Of a DNA stretch of 64,000 nt, positions 34,001 to 42,960 are shown one piece after another. The position numbers and the translations under genes are program-made. The DNA is from Chrysopilus asiliformis (lineage: Eukaryota > Arthropoda > Insecta > Diptera > Rhagionidae). The stretch lies in contig OZ035960.1 in the NCBI GenBank assembly GCA_964034945.1, positions 76,048,585 through 76,112,584 of the forward strand, in the 5' to 3' direction. The notes under the pieces are model-generated. The model was not told the origin of the DNA and ran no database searches. It was given only the letters and a program-made list of their open reading frames with translations. How positions within the stretch are numbered: the stretch's first letter is position 1; the number at the start of each line of letters is the position of its first letter.

Positions 34001-34939
34001 GAGCCATTGTTAGATTCTATTCCTGTCGAAGATCGAGAAAATTTAAATTCAGAAGAATTCTCAGGTTTAAATTGTATAAAGCCGTTAGGAATCACCTGGC
34101 AGCCAAATACTGATATGTTTTTAATAGTATACCCAGAAATAAAAACGCCATCTGATTTAATCACTAAAAGAGAAATTTTGTCACAAGTGGCAAAATTATA
34201 TGATCCTTTAGGATTAATTGCACCTGTAGTAGTTACAGCAAAAATACTTATACAAAAATTATGGAAAATTAAATCAAATTGGGATGACGTTGTACCTTCT
34301 CAAATTTTAGAAAAATGGAATATTTTTCAATCAACATTATCATCTCATCTTAGGATAAATAGAAAAATTATTGCTGAAAATTCAGTACAAATTGAGCTTC
34401 ATGGTTATGCAGATGCTTCTGAAGCTGCATATGGTACTTGTTTTTATATTAGAAGTATTAATAGTTTGGGACAGTTATATGTAGAATTAGTTTGCGCAAA
34501 GTCAAGGGTTGCACCAATAAAATCAACTTCACTCCCAAGACTGGAATTATGTGCCGCGCTTCTTATGTCTCGATTATTGAGTAAAATAGTAAAATCTTTG
34601 GAAATAAATTTTTATCCTCAACCATTAACCGCTTTACATTTTCTATGTGGTAATCAAATTACACTACCAGTAGAACCATCATTAGAGAAATGTGCAACAA
34701 ATCGTTTATCGCATTGGCAACGCGTTACTCAAGTAGTACAAAGTTATTGGAAATGGTTTTTCAAAGAATATGTTAATACTTCACAACAAAAACAAAAATG
34801 GAAAACTGAGAATCCTAATTTAAAATTAAATGATTTAGTATTATTTTTTGATGATAATTTGCCATCCACGCAATGGCTAATTGGTATTATTATAGATATT
34901 TTTAATGGTCCCGACGTTAAGTCAGAGTTGTTAATGTAA
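31088..34939 (+). CDS. BEL/Pao Gag-Pol polyprotein with internal integrase deletion
   Basis: One open frame of 1283 codons, shorter than usual for the family because of a deletion. N-terminal Gag (~1-370, DUF1759-type, with FNGNPGEWVVFKNTF). Three Cys/His knuckles (~377-450; CTLCNKDEHYIFDC is the first). Aspartic protease LLDSGSQASFI (D523). Pao-type reverse transcriptase with FTADICKMYRQIKL (D856) and YVDD at 932-935. Then the DLYDPLG-like VAKLYDPLGLIAPVVV segment and the start of the RNase H-like region. Near residue 1175 the sequence jumps in frame to the C-terminal domain (NRLSHWQRVTQVVQSYWK). Most of RNase H and all of the integrase are missing. Near 34915 a one-base shift replaces the last ~25 residues: the expected ending is present in another frame to about 35002. 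Confidence 0.93.
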   Translation: MPSKKSGKSAKQSTPNNSHLLDQISEENYKTLEMQFEHKFNVSKIKLNHLKNYLNQFEDLTDVPKTDIQIRIDMLSNLQQVYEDLMDVVVSFENKRKIDEACIELQDFCDEVINIKSKLISKIEVSIDLSISNQESLPLANLSDLHQRPKLPSISIPNFNGNPGEWVVFKNTFVALIHNDSRLSGVIKFTYLLNALNEETKTILGNITFSDEGYITAWKILVEMFDNKRKIVNYHIDQILSVPNVFTNSVKDLRKLINSCESNISSLKMSNQNIDSLSEQLLINIILKKLNTSLTKDWEEGLETNNLPSWFQLIEFLKKKCRVLEALESNKHQQGVQKVSVGNNSQKKSHSFINTEPFKAKLNSTYYNSNKTPIKKSQCTLCNKDEHYIFDCPSFLLLSSHQRYEKAKEFHLCINCLKSSNHNTKDCKSIHCKICKYPHHTLLHHGPSDKSDKSASATDTSNIKSIQDVEQQPSTSKGLSENSIKHNFYVFNNQNQTQVLLPTAIILIRDHKGKFHECRALLDSGSQASFISASLAQKLNIQGIDSYQQRIVGLNENSTVIDYKIMTSVKSKIHDFRQDVTLLVVPIIASLVPEFPFNVSRWDIPKNIALADPMFNIQRPIDVLLGSDIFFNVLRSKQISLGKHLPTLIDTTFGFIAVGKLETQSLNFSILQQKLEPSDNLQNALKKLFDLDPVNANPILSNEEFVCEEFYARTTYRDESGRYVVSLPLKDTLSKIGDSRSQALKRFLYLEKKLESNPELKIEYSKVINEYTSLHHMDKIDESNDSSDLTSFYLPHHAVFKPNSTTTKVRVVFDASAKSTTNISLNEVMMIGPTVQQTIFDIILRFRRYQYVFTADICKMYRQIKLESSQRSLQRIFWRENKNDQLDVFELNTVTFGTASAPYLATKTLKQIGIDGTEQFPLASIIAQRDFYVDDCISGNNDLHTAIDSINQLKNLLPSAGFELKKWCINYEPLLDSIPVEDRENLNSEEFSGLNCIKPLGITWQPNTDMFLIVYPEIKTPSDLITKREILSQVAKLYDPLGLIAPVVVTAKILIQKLWKIKSNWDDVVPSQILEKWNIFQSTLSSHLRINRKIIAENSVQIELHGYADASEAAYGTCFYIRSINSLGQLYVELVCAKSRVAPIKSTSLPRLELCAALLMSRLLSKIVKSLEINFYPQPLTALHFLCGNQITLPVEPSLEKCATNRLSHWQRVTQVVQSYWKWFFKEYVNTSQQKQKWKTENPNLKLNDLVLFFDDNLPSTQWLIGIIIDIFNGPDVKSELLM

Positions 34940-35248
34940 AAACAAAAAATGGAATTTTTAAACGTGGCATAACAAAAATTTGTACTCTGCCAATTGATTC
35001 TTAAGATTTTTTGAGTTGGTTTAAAAACTACATGTTTGTTGTGTTTTAATTTTTTTTATTGTTATTTCAAACTTTAATTTAAATTTTATACAGTCCACTA
35101 TTGAAAACTTTTAACTTGAATCCAGATTCATGAAAATTATTATTTAAAACATTTGTAATTTGTATTCGTTTTACTTTAATCGTAGTATGTAATAATGTAT
35201 TTATTATAATATTGAAAGAATAATATAATCTTTCAAGAGAGGCCGATA

Positions 35249-35459
35249 TGTTACTTGCTAAAATAATTTTAAGAATTTTGAAATCATAAAATAGGCTAAG
35301 TTTTTTAATACTCAAAAACTTGTGAGTTTTTAATTATTCGTTGTTTAACTTTAGTGGCGAACAGTCGCCTTTGAAAATAAAATCAGCATTTTTTTCATTA
35401 AAAAATTGTTTTAATTATTTTTTCTTCGTCGAAAATTAAATTCGACTTATGCCAATCCA
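35249..35459 (+). repeat. BEL/Pao 3' LTR
   Basis: 211 bp, apparently identical to 30283-30493, preceded by a short purine-rich tract and followed by the AAAAG duplication. Confidence 0.95.
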
Positions 35460-35905
35460 AAAAGCTACAATTGCCAGGAGCCATTCGTCAAATACTCTAT
35501 AGGATGACAGACAAAATGTTTATTTAAAAAAAACTCATTTCTATAAGAGCGGGGGAACGGAGTTGTCAGACTAAAATTTGATGTATGGAACACATTTTAG
35601 CTTTATAAATCTTTTAATGTGACTCACCGTTTTTGATACGGTCGTTTTATCGCGGAGGTGTGAAGGATTGGTCTAATTTTGTCCGTTCAAGAACTTACCA
35701 TAACCATTGACGAGAAAAGTAACTACCATATACAAAATTTCAAGGCTCTAGCTCAATCCTTTCTAAAGTAATGGTGGACAGACGGACAGACGAACAGACG
35801 GACGGACATGCCGAAATCAAAATCTTTTATCATCCCCAACACCCATGGTGTAGTTCATTGGTTCGATGCGGTATACTAAATCTAATATACTTCTATATGA
35901 CATAA
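35460..35905 (+). repeat. Interspersed repeat family C, copy 1
   Basis: It contains CTACAATTGCCAGGAGCCAT and CAAATACTCTATAGGATGACA, also found at 38840-38895, and a GACGGACAGACG run followed by CACCCATGGTGTAGTTCATT. It resembles family A in layout (start motif, GACA run, TGGTGTA segment), so A and C are probably related. Its first bases lie left of the BEL/Pao element (30271-30282). Confidence 0.75.
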
Positions 35906-35920
35906 CATATAGAGTAAAAC

Positions 35921-36339
35921 ATAACAAAAGCTATAATCGCCAATCTGGCAATTATTGAAAACCCGTATGGTGATTTAATTGAACGGCGCACACTGGGGCA
36001 AGAGGCTTGTAAAGCTGGCAAAAAATACAAAACAATAAATACAATTTATAAATACTAGGCTATAGCCATTTCATAAAGTACTTCTCAACGTACACTTAAA
36101 CGTTAATAAAAGTACCCCCCGTACCCCCCCTAATGGTCCATTTTTGCCCATTAACGAACTTAGGCTCGCATTTTACGAAAAACGGACCTGCGCAAAATTT
36201 CAAGTCTCTAGCTCAATCCGTGCGCCCGCAATCCGCGCCACAGACAGACAGACAGACGGACAGACGGACAGACGGACAGACGGACAGACGGACAGACGGA
36301 CAGACGGACAGACGGACAGACGGACAGACGGACAGACGG

Positions 36340-36377
<38 letters not shown>

Positions 36378-36550
36378 GGACAGACGGACAGACGGACAGA
36401 CAGACAGACGGACGGACATGCAAAATTCAACTTTTTTTTATCATTCTAAACACACTGGTGTAATTCATTTTTGTGTGTGATGACGGGATCTTGGCGTTAC
36501 AAACGGTAAGGCAAAGTTAATATACCCTTTGGTTTCACCATACGGGTATA
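35921..36550 (+). repeat. Family A repeat, expanded copy (A5)
   Basis: A start block (35921-35976) is followed by unrelated sequence and then the 3' half (36100-36550) ending GGTTTCACCATACGGGTATA. The GACA/GACGGA run, four to five units in other copies, is expanded here to about 175 bp of CAGACGGA units (36241-36418). Open frames across the array on both strands are repeat artefacts. Confidence 0.85.
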
Positions 36551-36559
36551 AAAATACAC

Positions 36560-37129
36560 CAAAAAATCGTGAAATAAACAGAATTTACAATGTTTTTGCG
36601 ATAGGCACTCCACGATTACTATAAATAATTCAACATCGTCGATATATTTATATCATTGAACTTAATTTTTACATATAGAATGTTATATAATTTGAAGTTA
36701 ATCAACCACTTAAACATGCCTTTCGCCAAGTTTAAATTTCACACTCATTTTAGCACCTAAATACAGATTAAAGTTGTCTGGGATAACTTCAAACCCAGTT
36801 TGGCTTAAACAAGGTTTAAAAAATCTTTATGAATATGGCGCAATGTCTCGTTCATAGATGAATTATAGCATTTGTGTTAAATTCAGGCTTATCTTCCAAG
36901 GATGTCAGGATTTTCTACATGACTCAGTGGAGGAGTAGAGGGGGAAGATATACTCACCAAAGGCGTCTTTAATACTTTAGTAATCATGTCTTGCATACGC
37001 GTATTGAAGACAGGCAAAATACTGACCCAAGACATTTGCATAGAGCCTAGTCACCTTGTGTCTTCAATGCGGTTTTTCAATATTGTCTTTTTATAGTATC
37101 TGTAATTACAATAAATGGCTAAATAATAA
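36560..37129. other. No gene seen
   Basis: AT-rich stretch without terminal repeats or protein similarity that I recognise. Confidence 0.45.
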
Positions 37130-37237
37130 TACAGTGGTGGCTCGATAATTCGGACAATTGCAAACCAGACGTAGTCCGAATTATCGATTTGTCCGAATTA
37201 CTAAAACCTATATATTTTCATCCTAATTTTTGGTTTA

Positions 37238-38390
37238 AACATAACGAAATCTATAATTGCCAATCTGGCAATTATGGAAAACCCATATGGTGATATGGCA
37301 TTGTTCGAAGTTTAATTGAACAGCGAACAGTTGTATCAAAATTCCACTTTGAAAGCAAACTTTTCAATAAAAATTTTTTTTAAATTTATTTCAATCGGAT
37401 TTTGATGTTTGGGAGTTTTATGTAGAATCATATCCTAAATAACTTTTGTTCTTGCACTTTTTTGATAAGATGTACCGTTTTTGAGATATTCGCAAAAAAC
37501 ATTTTCTTTCGAATGGTCCATTTTTACCCATTAACGAACTTAGCCTTGTATTTACGAAAAACGAATCTGCGTAAAATTTCAAGTCTCTAGCTCAATCCGC
37601 GCAACAGATGGACAGACAGACGGACGCAGTGTTGGGCGTAATCAACTAATTTTTTTAGTTGATTGATCAATCAACTAAAAATTTAGTCATGGCCAATTCA
37701 GTCATGATTAATACATTAGTCATAATCATAATTGAACACAGTAATCATTAGTTTTTCAATCATCAATTTCAGTCAAGGATAGGAATGATTAAATTCAATT
37801 TCGCGCTAAAATTTTTGTATAGAAATGATAGTAGGCTTTAGGAAAAACAATTAAAATTCAAATTATTTTGAAATGCCAAACAACAAAAAAACATGAAATG
37901 ACATTTCTTATGACCAAATTCGCAAATCCAACTTGTTATGATAAACGGACATAACCGGACATAAATCTTGTCCCGTGAGTGTCCGCTTATGGGAATTTTC
38001 AGTATCATTTGTAATTTCATTTACATTTTGACTACAAAAATATCAGATGTAAGTATCTCATGACTTCATTAGTCGGTCTCCGTCATGAATACAATACTTA
38101 CCCCTACTGAAATTAAAATCAATCATAAGAGTTTGTTTTTCAATCATGATTATGATTAAAACTAACCAATCACAATCAAAGTTACGAATGATTAATGACT
38201 AACAAATTCATTCACAAATCAAAAAAGATATGATTGATTTTTTCAATCATTAGTTTTCAATCATTAGTCAGATTGAATTTTGCCCAACACTGGACGGACG
38301 AACAAACAGACGGACGGACAGACGGACGGATGGATGGATGGACGGGCAGACGAGCAGAAGGACGGGCGGACTTCTAGCGCTATTGCCTTT
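37238..38390 (+). repeat. Family A repeat (A6), interrupted
   Basis: It begins with an ACATAACGAAATCTATAATT variant, follows family A order through CCCATTAACGAACTTAGCC to the GACAGACGG run, and is cut at 37626/38293 by a hAT-type MITE. The run then resumes. The usual GGTTTCACCATACGG terminus is absent. Confidence 0.8.
37619..38300. mobile_element. hAT-type MITE nested in family A
   Basis: A 666-bp body (37627-38292) with inverted ends CAGTGTTGGGC and the 8-bp duplication GACGGACG. The duplication lies inside a GACGGACG-rich run, so by itself it is weak; the ends and length support it. The interior is rich in TCAATCAT and AATCATGATT motifs. Non-coding. Confidence 0.82.
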
Positions 38391-38921
38391 CTTTAATTTA
38401 TTTAAAATGTTTCTTTTATTGTTAGGAAGTTGTGTTTAATTTTATTAGTTGGATCCATAGTTAGTTTTTTAAACAAAATGTTATAATGTTAAAACAAGAA
38501 TATGAAGGAAACTGAATAAACATAATCAAATTCTACGTACATACATATACGTATTTGTATTCGTATTATGCCGTTAATCGCGAAAGGTCTTTGTTGAACA
38601 TAAGTGACAGGTTCAAATACGATTTTTTATCTAGTGTCCGGATTACTGAGTCAGACTTTTTGTCTTATGTCCGAATTACAGAGTCTTTAATATAAAAAAT
38701 TTTCTGTCCGGATTACTGAGGTGTCCGAATTACCAAGTGTCCGAATTATCGAGCCACCACTGTATTTTGAAAACGACTTTTCCCTAGGTTTTACGAATAT
38801 TTCGATGCTTCATGCGTATACAAATATATGTATCTAACATAAGAAAAGCTACAATTGCTAGGGACCAATCGTCAAATACTCTATATGATGACAGACAAGA
38901 AGTTTATATATGATGTTTATA

Positions 38922-40217
38922 TAACACATGGATCAATAAGTCCCGAGACTAACAATGAAAACAACATTTTTTTTGCCAAATTTTTTTTTATTCATCAATA
39001 TAATCACCTTTTAGGGTGATACAATCGTTCCAACGCTTTTCCAATTTTTCAATACCATGTTTATAAAAAAAATTATCTTTCGCTTCAAAATAAGCTTCAG
39101 TTTCAGCGATGACCTCCTCATTTGAGCCAAATCTTTTTCCCTGGAGCATTTTTTTAAGATCAGCAAAGAGCCAGTAGTCACTGGGGGCTAAATCTGGCGA
39201 GTATGGGGGGTGGGGAAGCAGATGAAAGCCCAATTCGTTCAATTTTGCCATTGTTTTCATCGACTTGTGGCAGGGTGCATTGTCTTGGTGAAAAAGGATT
39301 TTTTTCTCTGCATGTGCGGTCGTTTTTTTGCGATTTCCTCCTTCAAACGCACCAGCAAGTCAATATAATAATCACTGTTGATCGATTTACCTTTTTCGAG
39401 GTAGTCAATGAAAATCACGCCATGCGTATCCCAAAAAACTGACGCCATGACTTTGCCAGCTGACTGCTGCGTTTTCGGACGCTTCGGACGGCTTTCGCCA
39501 GCTGTGCGCCACTCAGATGACTGCCGCTTCGACTCTGGAGTGTAGTGATGTATCCATGTTTCGTCCATGGACACGTAACGACGCAAGAAATCTTTTTTAT
39601 TGCGAGTAAATAGCGATAAACAGCTTTCTGAATCATCGACTCGTTGCTGTTTTTGTTCCATCGAAAGCAATCGCGGCACCCACTTGGAAAAAACCTTTTT
39701 CATGCTCAATTTTTCATGAAGGATAGTAAATGCACTTCCATATGATATCTGTATTATCTCAGCAATCTCACGGAGCTTCACTTTACGATCTTTCATTATA
39801 ATTTTTGTCACTTCACTCACATTTTCCGGTGTAACGGCTTCCACAGGTCTACCCGAGCGTTCCGCGTCATTTGTGTCGGTACGACCACGTTTAAACTCGG
39901 CAAACCACCGACAAATCGTTGCTTTTGATGGACAAGAGTCCGGGTAACATTTTTCAATCCATTGTTTCGCTTGCACGGTGTTTTTACCCATTAAAAAACA
40001 ATGTTTTATCAGAACACGAAACTCGGTTTTTTCCATTTTTTAAACAAACTACAAAACGACTTTACTCCAACCTCGATAACTCAGCTGTTTCTGGTCCGAT
40101 CGACTTAAAATTTTGACACGTTTCAAGCAAAGGTTAGTACTCTAGAAAGACGTGGTTACTGGTTTACTACGAGCGTCATCTCTGGGTTAGTCTCGGGACT
40201 TATTGATCCATGTGTTA
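38922..40217 (-). mobile_element. Full-length irritans-type mariner
   Basis: Body 38924-40215 (1292 bp, the normal mariner size) with 28-30-bp inverted ends starting ACACATGGATCAATAAGTCC, both continuing CGAGACTAAC, and TA on each side. The transposase is on the minus strand. Confidence 0.95.
38988..40036 (-). pseudogene. Mariner transposase (DD34D), one frameshift
   Basis: N-terminal helix-turn-helix domain from MEKTEFRVLIKHCFLMGKNT, with GRP linker (RSGRPVEAVTPEN) and WVPRLL motif. The catalytic region has DETWIHHYTPESKRQSSEW and GKVMASVFWDTHG. In a run of seven A (39299-39305 on the plus strand as T) the frame shifts by one, so the second catalytic segment (the DNAPCH motif) and the C-terminus (SPDLAPSDYW, GKRFG) continue in another frame to 38988. 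One extra A would align it to the irritans subfamily throughout. Cut-and-paste transposase at TA sites; this copy is inactive only through this shift, as far as I can see. Confidence 0.93.
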
Positions 40218-40349
40218 TGATGACAGACAAGAAGAGTGACCCGATTGGATTTTGATGTATGAAACGGTTATGTAAAATCGTATTATAAATACATTTCATC
40301 TTCATAAATTTTTCGATACGATGCACAGTTTTTGGAGAAAATAGGAAAA

Positions 40350-40452
40350 AATATTCCATTTGTATGGCAGATATATTTTTTATGAACTCTCTTTTCATAA
40401 AAATATTCCATTTGTATGGGAGATATATTTTTTATGAACTCTCTTTTCATTT
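40350..40452. repeat. Tandem duplication, 51-bp unit
   Basis: Two copies of ATATTCCATTTGTATGG..AGATATATTTT...CTCTTTTCAT with one base change and one small indel. Confidence 0.85.
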
Positions 40453-40455
40453 CTT

Positions 40456-40572
40456 ATTTTTGTGGATATTTTCAAATCCGAAAAATTTCCTCCTAATAGA
40501 GGAAATTTTCACTTGGAGATTGTTTCTGGCTATTACGAGGATTTTTTCGGATGTAAAAATATCCACAAAAAT
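40456..40572. mobile_element. Small hairpin MITE
   Basis: 117 bp with imperfect inverted arms of about 38 nt: ATTTTTGTGGATATTTTCAA on the left and ATTTTTGTGGATATTTTTAC on the right read inward, followed by ATCCGAAAAA in both. TA can be read at each edge. Class uncertain. Confidence 0.6.
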
Positions 40573-41131
40573 AATATAACATTTTGTTATATTTTTTATG
40601 ACCAGTAAGCCGAGAAATCCCAATAGAGTTCAATGCTAAAAAGGTCGAGTAAAAAGCATGAATCAGAAATGATTGAATGGTTATACACAAAATAGTACAA
40701 GTTGCTCCGGCTTGATGGAGCTATTTTTTCTTTCCGTTATAATTCGTATAAGGTTTGTATATAAGTATTCGAATCAAAATAAGTAGATCCAACTATCAAC
40801 CGAAAATATCAACTGAAATTTTTTTTGAAAAATCTCACTCCCTTTAAAAGTTATTTGATAAAATTTTATTGCGATAAAATCGTAAATGGCCTGACTGTTT
40901 GTTTGAGTTATCGAGTCGAAATTTTCTGTGTACAACGCCAGGAAAGTTCCTTTGTGTATTTCCCTCCTGTGGATCTATCTCCTCAAAACCCCTCCGCTGC
41001 TAGACTATATATCGTTTTAGATATTCTACTGAATTGCTTTGTGTTGTGTTCAGCTTAATTACATGCAAAGTTTGAAGATGTCCACTCATGAGGACTCATA
41101 CTCATGAACCGAAAAAGGAAAAATTTTAGTT
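40573..41131. other. No gene seen
   Basis: AT-rich stretch with chance frames only. Several ACTCATGAG motifs near 41085-41107 recur at 41697-41790 on the other side of the foldback element. Confidence 0.45.
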
Positions 41132-41479
41132 TACCGCACTCCGAGGGATTGCAAAAAACGCACTTTCACTAGGACAATTTGGGGTCAGAAACCTCATAAA
41201 AGTGGTTTAAAATGAACGCTGACGCCGTTTTCACAAAAAAAATTTTGTTTTATTTTTCCACTTTCAGTACAACTCTCTCGCGGACCCCTAGCTCATAAGA
41301 AAAATTGGTTTGTAGCTCAAGTTTTTTTTCGTCAAAAAAGTGAGGTTATATGAAAATTTTAAAATGAAATTTTGTAATTAAAACCACGTCAGCGGTAATT
41401 TTAAACCACTTTTATGAGGTTTGTGACCCCAAATTGTCCTAGTGAAAGTACGTTTTTTGCAATCCCTCGGAGTGCGGTA
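41132..41479. mobile_element. Foldback MITE with TA at both edges
   Basis: 344-bp body with arms of about 90-100 nt. The left begins CCGCACTCCGAGGGATTGCA; the right, read inward, is the same except for single changes. Arms end near GGTTTAAAAT. The arms differ at about three positions, so it is fairly young. The loop contains ACTCTCTCGCGGACCCCTAG. Confidence 0.8.
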
Positions 41480-41867
41480 AAATAAAATTGTGCCCCGAAA
41501 AACACCAAAACAAAAATTCCCAGAAAATTTCACATTCAAAAATCTCAAAAAATTCTCCAAAAAATTCAAAAAATAGTTCTAGAAAATTTCTTTTTATCCC
41601 CACCCGTTCCTCCCCCGTTTTCCACTTCACACCTATCACCCTCCGCTTTCACACCACAATTAACCAAAGAAAAAATTTCACACGGACACATGCATATTAC
41701 TCATGAGCTGCTCATGAGCAAAACAATTTACTCATATCAAACTACTCATGAGCAATTCAATTGCTTGCTGTCAAACCAAATGCCCATACTCAAGAGTTTT
41801 TATGATATATCATGATATTGTGTATCGTTTGTAGCGTATCGAACCAATCATCGGACACAAAAAAAAC

Positions 41868-41983
41868 CTACACCAGGTTGTTAGGAAGGACAAAAGATTT
41901 TGATTTCCGTATGTCCGTCCGTTTATCGCTCCGCCCATGAACACCATTACCTTTGAGCGGATTGAGCCAGAGGATTGAGCCAA
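41868..41983 (+). repeat. Interspersed repeat family D, copy 2
   Basis: It matches 24845-24950 (GACAAAAGATTTTGATTTCC, GAACACCATTAC, GATTGAGC) and is interrupted by the SINE-like insertion. Related sequence continues after it (42376-42960). Confidence 0.7.
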
Positions 41984-42375
41984 GTCGTGGATGGCTCAGT
42001 CAGCTAAGTGCTTGCCTTGTGATCCAAAGAGCAGTGGCTCAAATCCCACTCAGGGCAAAATAATTCGGCTTGAATTTGAATTTGGAACTTTTCTGCTCAT
42101 AGACCTAAACACGGACCAGTTTGGTCTTTGCCTCCCGCCGCCTGAATACTCCTCCAAGCTCTGTAACAGGACACAATGGACGATAAGGCTATGTACTGTC
42201 GCGCCAAGTCTTCGTTGCAGTGTGATGAGGAGTATTCAGAGTGTGAATGGATTGTATGAATGGTTGAATGAATGATGTCTTGAGCTGTGCTTCGGCATTA
42301 GAGGCAATTTGCCTAAGCTCCTGGCATAAACATTAAAAAAAAGCCTAAGCTCCTGGCATAAACATAAAAAAAAGC
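41984..42375 (+). mobile_element. Candidate tRNA-derived SINE
   Basis: The first ~75 bp look like a tRNA: box A TGGCTCAGTCAGCTAAG at 41992-42008 and box B GGCTCAAATCC at 42036-42046, about 44 nt apart, a normal RNA polymerase III spacing. The 5' and 3' acceptor strands no longer pair. A non-coding body of ~250 bp follows, then a duplicated tail of CCTAAGCTCCTGGCATAAAC plus A8 (about 42309-42375). This layout (tRNA head, unrelated body, A-rich repeat tail) defines SINEs. The parent tRNA and target duplication were not resolved. Confidence 0.65.
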
Positions 42376-42649
42376 CTTTCCCATACAAACAAAACAGATT
42401 TTTGTAGTTTTCTCGAAAACTGTGAGTCATATTGAAAAATTTATTAAGGTAAAATGAATAACATTTGCTCCTCCATATATCAAAATCCAATCGGACCACT
42501 ATTACAACCTCTCCCATACAAATGGAATACTTTTTTCCTGTTTTCTCGACAACTGTGTACCGTATCAAAAAATTTATAAAGATTAAATGTGTTTAGAATA
42601 TGATTTTACATAACCATTCCATAGATCAAAATAATATAATCAAAACACT

Positions 42650-42670
42650 CCCCCCCCCCCCCCCCCCCCC
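42650..42670 (+). repeat. Homopolymer of 21 C
   Basis: An uninterrupted C-run in otherwise AT-rich DNA. Its length may be uncertain because such runs are hard to sequence. Confidence 0.9.
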
Positions 42671-42960
42671 GTCCCATGCAAATAGATTTTTTTTTATAAA
42701 AAATTTGTCTGCCCTCATATAGCGTATTGACAATTTGAAAATAGAACCGACTTAAAAAAAACAATATATACTCTTTGCGCTTGATTTTATTAACAACTAA
42801 AATTTTTCTGGGTCTCCAATTTGACAGTACTTGCTATCTCTAATTATAAATTATATCTCCCCTACAAATTGAAAATTTTTTTGCGATTTTCTCGAAAACG
42901 GTTCGTTTTTCCCATAGGGCTCGATCGGTTAATAAGAGCTCCCAAATGCAAAAAACCCTG

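Larger units (their letters stand above)
30283..35459 (+). mobile_element. BEL/Pao LTR retrotransposon, complete ends, integrase deleted
   Basis: 5177 bp with two 211-bp LTRs that appear identical base for base, starting TGTTAC and ending ATCCA. A 5-bp duplication AAAAG flanks it (30278-30282 and 35460-35464). The primer-binding site TGGTCCTTCGAGCCGGA lies at 30497-30513, 3 nt after the LTR, and the purine-rich AAGAGAGG at 35235-35242 is just before the 3' LTR. The target was repeat C: an uninterrupted version of the same junction is at 38840-38870. Confidence 0.95.
37130..38764. mobile_element. pogo/Tigger-type element with TA duplication, holding nested insertions
   Basis: The ends are inverted, CAGTGGTGGCTCGATAATTC, identical for the first 20 bases on both sides, continuing GGACA. 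Body 37132-38762, TA on both sides. The GTCCGAATTA-type motif repeats inside both ends. Its own interior is short and non-coding; most of its length is a family A repeat (about 37238-38390), itself split by a hAT-type MITE. Confidence 0.88.
38830..40360 (+). repeat. Interspersed repeat family C, copy 2, split by mariner
   Basis: Left part 38840-38923 and right part 40218-40360 are continuous across the mariner insertion (GATGACAGACAAGAAG is partly repeated at the junction). The left part shows the undisturbed AACATAAGAAAAGCTACAAT sequence that was the BEL/Pao target in copy 1. Confidence 0.7.

Noticed and set aside
36133..36480. Arg/Thr/Asp- and Ser/Val/Cys-rich open frames on both strands
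   Set aside because: Artefacts of the CAGACGGA array inside a family A repeat.
36960..37065. Minus-strand open stretch ending at a GTGAGTAT donor-like site
   Set aside because: The phase does not match any supported exon here and no protein similarity is recognised.
41984..42058. Functional tRNA gene
   Set aside because: Box A and box B are good but the acceptor strands do not pair and the T-arm is imperfect, so a tRNA-derived SINE head is more likely.
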